8,082 nucleotides of DNA, taken from NCBI GenBank assembly GCA_903954205.1, contig CAJBMR010000077.1, positions 1 through 8,082 on the forward strand, in the 5' to 3' direction. Each line of letters starts with the position of its first letter. The first letter of the stretch is position 1. Below are positions 5,130 through 8,082 of this stretch, piece by piece. A program made the position numbers and the translations under genes. A model generated the notes under the pieces. The model did not search any database. It saw only the letters and a list, made by a program, of their open reading frames with translations, and was not told the origin of the DNA. Origin of the DNA: an uncultured bacterium (GTDB taxonomy: Bacteria > Actinomycetota > Actinomycetes > S36-B12).

Positions 5130-6995
5130 GTGAACCAGCGCAAAGCGTCGACGGGGATTCTTGCCCTGGGCTCCCTGGGCGTTGTGTTCGGCGACATCGG
5201 CACGAGCCCGCTCTACGCGTTCGGCGAGATCTTCCTTGGAGCCCACGACATCCCTGTGACGACGGATCGGGTGCTCGGTGCTCTCTCGCTCGTCTTCTGG
5301 ACCCTGACGGTGATCGTCTCCCTGAAGTACGTCCTCATCGTGATGCGCGCGGACAACGAGGGCGAGGGCGGCATCATGTCGCTCGCATCGCTTGCCACAG
5401 CCGTCGTGCGGCGGGCCAGGTCGGCGACGATCATCATGGTCTTCGGAGTCCTTGGTGCGGCCCTGTTCTATGGCGATGGCGTGATCACGCCCGCGATCTC
5501 GGTGCTTTCGGCTGTCGAAGGGCTCGAGCTCGTGGCACCCGGGCTGCAGGCCTTCGTTGTACCCATCGCACTCGTCCTGCTGGTGGGACTCTTTGCCATC
5601 CAGCGTTTCGGCACCCATCGCGTCGGCGCGATCTTCGGGCCGATCATGCTGGTCTGGTTCGCTGTTATCGGCGTCCTGGGACTGCTGAGCGTCGTCCAAT
5701 CGCCCGAAGTCTTCGCCTCCCTGTCGCCCACGTACGCCGTGAACTTCATGATGAGCGACCCCTGGACTGCGTTCCTGGCACTCGGATCCGTCGTCCTGTG
5801 CGTGACGGGGGCCGAGGCGCTCTACGCCGACATGGGGCAGTTCGGCCGGCGCCCTATCCGCCTGTCCTGGTTTGTGATCGCCTCGCCCGCGCTCTACCTC
5901 AACTATCTGGGTCAGGGTGCCCTGGTCCTGCGCGATCCGTCTGCAGTCGACAACCCCTTCTACCTGCTGGTCCCTGCGGCACTTCAATTGCCGATGGTCC
6001 TGCTGGCGACGGCTGCCACGCTCATCGCAGCGCAGGCCGTGATCTCGGGGGCCTTCTCCATGACCCAGCAGGCCATCCGCCTGGGTTACCTTCCACGGAT
6101 GACCGTCGTGCACACCTCGGCCACGGAGCGGGGCCAGGTGTACGTGCCTTTCGTCAATTGGCTCCTCGCCGTCGCCGTCATCGGACTGGTCGTGGGCTTC
6201 CAGAGTTCGTCCAACTTGGCGTCGGCGTACGGCATCGCTGTCACAGGCACCTTCGTCATCACCACATGTCTGATTGCGGTGGTCGCGCGCCGCCGGTGGC
6301 GCCTACCCTTGTGGATCGTCGTGCCTGGGCTGGTGATCTTCCTGGTCATCGACGGGTCGTTCTTCGCTGCGAACCTGACCAAGTTCGATCACGGTGGTTG
6401 GTTCCCTCTCGCCGCCGCCACGGTGATCTTCGTGGCGCTCGCCAGCTGGCGCGTGGGCCTGACAAGCCTGGGTCGAGTGCTCGACGATCGAGTCCTTCCC
6501 CTTGCGGACATCACCACCGTCCTCGACGCGCCGGGAGTGGTGCGCACCGAGGGCACCACGGTCTACATCACGAGCGAAGAGGGAGTGCCGTACGCGCTCA
6601 TCCGGCAGACTCGCCTGCTCGGCGTGGTGTCCTCCAGCATTGTCATCCTGCGCATGCGGACAGCGGAAACGCCCTGGGTGGATCCGCCGGATCGTCTCAC
6701 GGTGAGCGAAGTTGCTGACGGTGTGCTCGATGCGGTCCTTCTGAGCGGCTACATGGAGCGCGCGGATCCTGCCGCGACGGTCGAGCTGATCGCCTCACGC
6801 TACCCGCAGGTCGATGCGCTCCATTGCCGCTACACCTTCTACACGGTGCACAGCGAGGTAGCCGCTACGGGGCCGGTGCGCTGGTTGTCAGCCGAGATCT
6901 TCGCCTTCATGCAGCGCAATGCCACGTGTGAGCAGAGGTATTACAACCTGCCACCGGAGCGCGTCATGGAACTCGGACGCGTCGTAGCCCTTTAG
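5130..6995 (+). CDS. kup: Kup-family potassium uptake permease
   Basis: 621 residues, almost the length of E. coli Kup (622). Kup/HAK/KUP proteins import K+ with protons across the cytoplasmic membrane. Family blocks are clear: GVVFGDIGTSPLYA (17-30), DNEGEGGIMSL (75-85), GDGVITPAISVLSA (115-128), TGAEALYADMG (226-236), NYLGQGA (258-264), GAFSMTQQAIRLGYLPR (307-323), SSNLASAYGIAVTGT (360-374) and HGGWFPL (421-427). About 12 membrane helices occupy residues 10-440; the rest (about 445-621) is the soluble C-terminal domain. The start is GTG; no other in-frame start lies so close before the conserved GDIGTSPLYA block. The transcript is probably leaderless, so there is no room for the c-di-AMP riboswitch that controls K+ transporters in some actinobacteria, unless transcription begins well upstream. 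The end overlaps the convergent LytR_C gene by 4 bases. Confidence 0.95.
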   Translation: MNQRKASTGILALGSLGVVFGDIGTSPLYAFGEIFLGAHDIPVTTDRVLGALSLVFWTLTVIVSLKYVLIVMRADNEGEGGIMSLASLATAVVRRARSATIIMVFGVLGAALFYGDGVITPAISVLSAVEGLELVAPGLQAFVVPIALVLLVGLFAIQRFGTHRVGAIFGPIMLVWFAVIGVLGLLSVVQSPEVFASLSPTYAVNFMMSDPWTAFLALGSVVLCVTGAEALYADMGQFGRRPIRLSWFVIASPALYLNYLGQGALVLRDPSAVDNPFYLLVPAALQLPMVLLATAATLIAAQAVISGAFSMTQQAIRLGYLPRMTVVHTSATERGQVYVPFVNWLLAVAVIGLVVGFQSSSNLASAYGIAVTGTFVITTCLIAVVARRRWRLPLWIVVPGLVIFLVIDGSFFAANLTKFDHGGWFPLAAATVIFVALASWRVGLTSLGRVLDDRVLPLADITTVLDAPGVVRTEGTTVYITSEEGVPYALIRQTRLLGVVSSSIVILRMRTAETPWVDPPDRLTVSEVADGVLDAVLLSGYMERADPAATVELIASRYPQVDALHCRYTFYTVHSEVAATGPVRWLSAEIFAFMQRNATCEQRYYNLPPERVMELGRVVAL

Positions 6996-7669
6996 GAGGC
7001 TGCCGGGCTTGCGCTTTCCCCGCTGGGGGCGACTGAGTCGCTCGATGGCGCGGCGCTCGGCGAGCAGCCCGGGCCGCTGGGTGACGGCGACGGTGCAGCG
7101 AGCGCCGTATCGACCTCCGACTGCGGAGCGATGGAGGTGTACGCCGCACCGAGCACGGTGTCGATCGTCGCGTCCTTGCGACCGTCGTCGACGAGTTCAG
7201 CGCCGGGAATGTAGAAGGACATGAGGCGCGCGGCCTGCTCGCCTGAGGGACCGTGGCGGATCTCCGCGACGGTGGTGATGGTCTTGGCGAGAGGGTCGTT
7301 GTCGATCACCCCGATGAGGAAGCCACGCACCTGGAGTTCCTCAGCGGTCGAGGCTGCCAAGCCCGCTCGATCGGTTGCGTTGTAGACGTTGGAGGTCACC
7401 TGAGCGGGACTGGGCAGGCCGGCCCCGGGAGTGACGGTCACGGTGACACAGGGCTGGGGCTCGGGCACGGCACTCGTGGCGGAGCCGTCTGTGGGGGTGG
7501 ATGTGCCACCGGCGTCCGATGAGCCGGAACCTTGGATGATGCGCGACAGGCCGTAGCCGGCGCCGAAGAGGATGACCATGCCAATGGCCACGAGGACGAC
7601 TGCGATCACGGGGCTCTGCTTGCGCCGATGACGGGCGCTGGGCCGGGGGCCGCCGCTGGGAACGCTCAT
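6992..7669 (-). CDS. Membrane-anchored LytR_C-domain envelope protein
   Basis: 225 residues. A basic N-terminus (SARHRRKQ, 11-18) precedes one membrane helix (about 20-42), so most of the protein should be outside the cell. A Gly/Ser/Thr-rich linker (45-70) leads to the domain at about 90-182, starting VTSNVYNATDRAGLAAST and continuing with ELQVRGFLIGVIDND and IRHGPSGEQAARLM, which matches LytR_C (the accessory domain found after the phosphotransferase domain in LytR-CpsA-Psr proteins). The LCP catalytic domain itself is absent, so it is not a wall-polymer transferase; a role in wall binding is inference. The last 35 residues are Ser/Pro/Ala-rich and disordered. Two lone cysteines, C74 and C201, flank the domain and could form a disulfide outside the cell. 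ATG at 7669 has an AGGAGG 9 bases upstream. Stand-alone LytR_C proteins are common in actinobacteria. Confidence 0.82.
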   Translation of the reverse strand: MSVPSGGPRPSARHRRKQSPVIAVVLVAIGMVILFGAGYGLSRIIQGSGSSDAGGTSTPTDGSATSAVPEPQPCVTVTVTPGAGLPSPAQVTSNVYNATDRAGLAASTAEELQVRGFLIGVIDNDPLAKTITTVAEIRHGPSGEQAARLMSFYIPGAELVDDGRKDATIDTVLGAAYTSIAPQSEVDTALAAPSPSPSGPGCSPSAAPSSDSVAPSGESASPAAS

Positions 7670-7731
7670 CGAGCCTTTCCTCCTGAGTTCGACGCCGCGA
7701 GACGCGTCGATGCGACCCGCGCGGTCTCATC

Positions 7732-7737
7732 AGTCTA
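7732..7737 (-). promoter_or_regulatory. Candidate -10 box (TAGACT) for the LytR_C gene
   Basis: On the minus strand CCTAGACT lies about 63 bases before the ATG, giving a leader of roughly 55 bases that carries an AGGAGG ribosome site. This start therefore differs from the leaderless ones nearby. No -35 consensus is visible. The rest of the 191-base gap (7670-7860) shows nothing else I can support besides the tRNA promoter. Confidence 0.35.
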
Positions 7738-7847
7738 GGTTGCGTCGAGCCCGGAGTCGTGGCGCGACGCGTGCATGACCCAACCGTGATCTTGAGGTCT
7801 TCCGGGTGTGATTGATCATCCGGATTCGGCCTGCGGATGGGCTTGGG

Positions 7848-7853
7848 TACCCT
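7848..7853 (+). promoter_or_regulatory. Candidate -10 box (TACCCT) for tRNA-Ser
   Basis: TACCCT places +1 at about 7860, one base before the mature tRNA 5' end. The position fits the TANNNT pattern of the window. The -35 region is not convincing, and a longer precursor from further upstream cannot be excluded. Confidence 0.35.
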
Positions 7854-7860
7854 CGGCGGC

Positions 7861-7945
7861 GGAGGATTCGCCTAGTGGCCTAGGGCGCACGCTTGGAAAG
7901 CGTGTTGGGAGCAATCCCTCAGGGGTTCAAATCCCCTATCCTCCG
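7861..7945 (+). tRNA. tRNA-Ser, anticodon GGA
   Basis: An 85-base class II tRNA. The acceptor stem GGAGGAT (7861-7867) pairs with ATCCTCC (7938-7944), followed by discriminator G at 7945. The anticodon stem CACGC/GCGTG (7888-7892 and 7900-7904) encloses loop TTGGAAA with anticodon GGA (7895-7897), which reads UCC and UCU. The long variable arm (about 7905-7920, GGGA/TCCC pairing) is the serine hallmark, and the T arm AGGGG-TTCAAAT-CCCCT (7921-7937) is perfect. The CCA end is not encoded, so it must be added after transcription. Confidence 0.97.
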
Positions 7946-7950
7946 CGCTC

Positions 7951-7987
7951 CGCGAAGCCCGGGCGGTCTCCCCGCCCGGGCTTCGCG
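7951..7987 (+). terminator. GC-rich hairpin after tRNA-Ser
   Basis: A perfect 16-bp stem (CGCGAAGCCCGGGCGG and its complement, 7951-7966 and 7972-7987) with a 5-base loop TCTCC, starting 5 bases after the tRNA. It has no T-run. It would end the tRNA transcript before the SRP RNA promoter, or act as a signal for 3' trimming of the tRNA. Confidence 0.75.
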
Positions 7988-8012
7988 CATCCGGCGCCCC
8001 GACCGCTCGTCG

Positions 8013-8018
8013 TACACT
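8013..8018 (+). promoter_or_regulatory. Candidate -10 box (TACACT) for the SRP RNA gene
   Basis: TACACT lies between the hairpin and the conserved SRP RNA core, and predicts +1 near 8025. This agrees with an RNA of about 100 bases whose GGAA loop (8066-8069) is near its middle. The -35 is not recognisable. Confidence 0.45.
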
Positions 8019-8024
8019 CGTCCC

Positions 8025-8082
8025 GACCCCCCGCGTGGCGTCACCCCGCTGAATCCCCCAGGGCCGGAAGGCAGCAAGGGCA
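8025..8082 (+). ncRNA. ffs: Signal recognition particle RNA (4.5S type), 3' part cut by the window edge
   Basis: The stretch GGGCCGGAAGGCAGCAAGGG (8061-8080) is the near-invariant helix 8 core of bacterial SRP RNA: the GGAA tetraloop closed by C-G pairs, then the AGCA internal-loop strand bound by the Ffh M domain. With Ffh it guides membrane proteins to the translocon as they are made. The 5' end at 8025 is inferred from the -10 box and from loop symmetry, uncertain by several bases. The pairing 3' arm lies outside. tRNA-Ser, SRP RNA, dnaX is a frequent actinobacterial order. Confidence 0.9.

Noticed and set aside
5054..6718. 554-codon plus-strand frame inside kup
   Set aside because: Arg/Pro/Gly-rich translation with no family features. 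The frame starting at 5130 carries every Kup motif.
7801..7824. TCCGG...CCGGA inverted repeat upstream of tRNA-Ser
   Set aside because: Only 5 bp with a 14-base loop; expected by chance in this base composition.
1..8082. CRISPR array, insertion sequence, prophage, toxin-antitoxin or defence system
   Set aside because: No tandem spaced repeats, transposase or integrase motifs, nor terminal repeats seen on either strand, and no attachment-site duplication of the tRNA-Ser 3' end within the window.

Overview
The window looks like the chromosome of a high-GC Actinomycetota bacterium. The evidence is strong codon bias to G/C in the third position, a DUF2510 protein, a LytR_C-domain protein, a mycobacterial-type NagA, probable leaderless genes with TANNNT -10 boxes, and a tRNA-Ser followed by the SRP RNA gene. 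Family-level placement (Actinomycetaceae or Micrococcales relatives) is a guess. I see no phage, IS, integrase, CRISPR or toxin-antitoxin genes, so this reads as ordinary core and metabolic chromosome.

Left part (1-2546): a partial membrane protein (DUF2510 plus CD225/dispanin, minus strand) runs off the left edge. It lies 9 bases downstream of an ACC deaminase gene (acdS, minus strand) that keeps the residues separating true ACC deaminases from D-cysteine desulfhydrases. acdS is divergent from nagA (GlcNAc-6-phosphate deacetylase, plus strand). The 83 bases between them hold two facing TAGGGT -10 boxes around a small inverted repeat.

Middle (2547-5129): a long stem-loop separates nagA from a convergent two-gene unit. 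That unit is a sugar-porter-family MFS transporter followed by a ROK sugar kinase, joined by a one-base stop/start overlap. With nagA this suggests uptake, phosphorylation and deacetylation of an amino sugar, but nagB is not in the window and the sugar is not proven.

Right part (5130-8082): kup (K+ uptake permease, plus strand) overlaps tail-to-tail by 4 bases with a membrane-anchored LytR_C-domain protein (minus strand). Then come tRNA-Ser(GGA), a 16-bp GC-rich hairpin, and the 5' half of the SRP RNA gene, cut by the right edge. dnaX commonly follows in actinobacteria.

No convincing new system is visible. The most notable pattern is the tetranucleotide CTAG. By eye it occurs eight times and never inside a coding region, apart from one copy overlapping the acdS stop. 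Five copies form the -10-like box of a gene, and in two of these the predicted +1 base is exactly the first base of the start codon.
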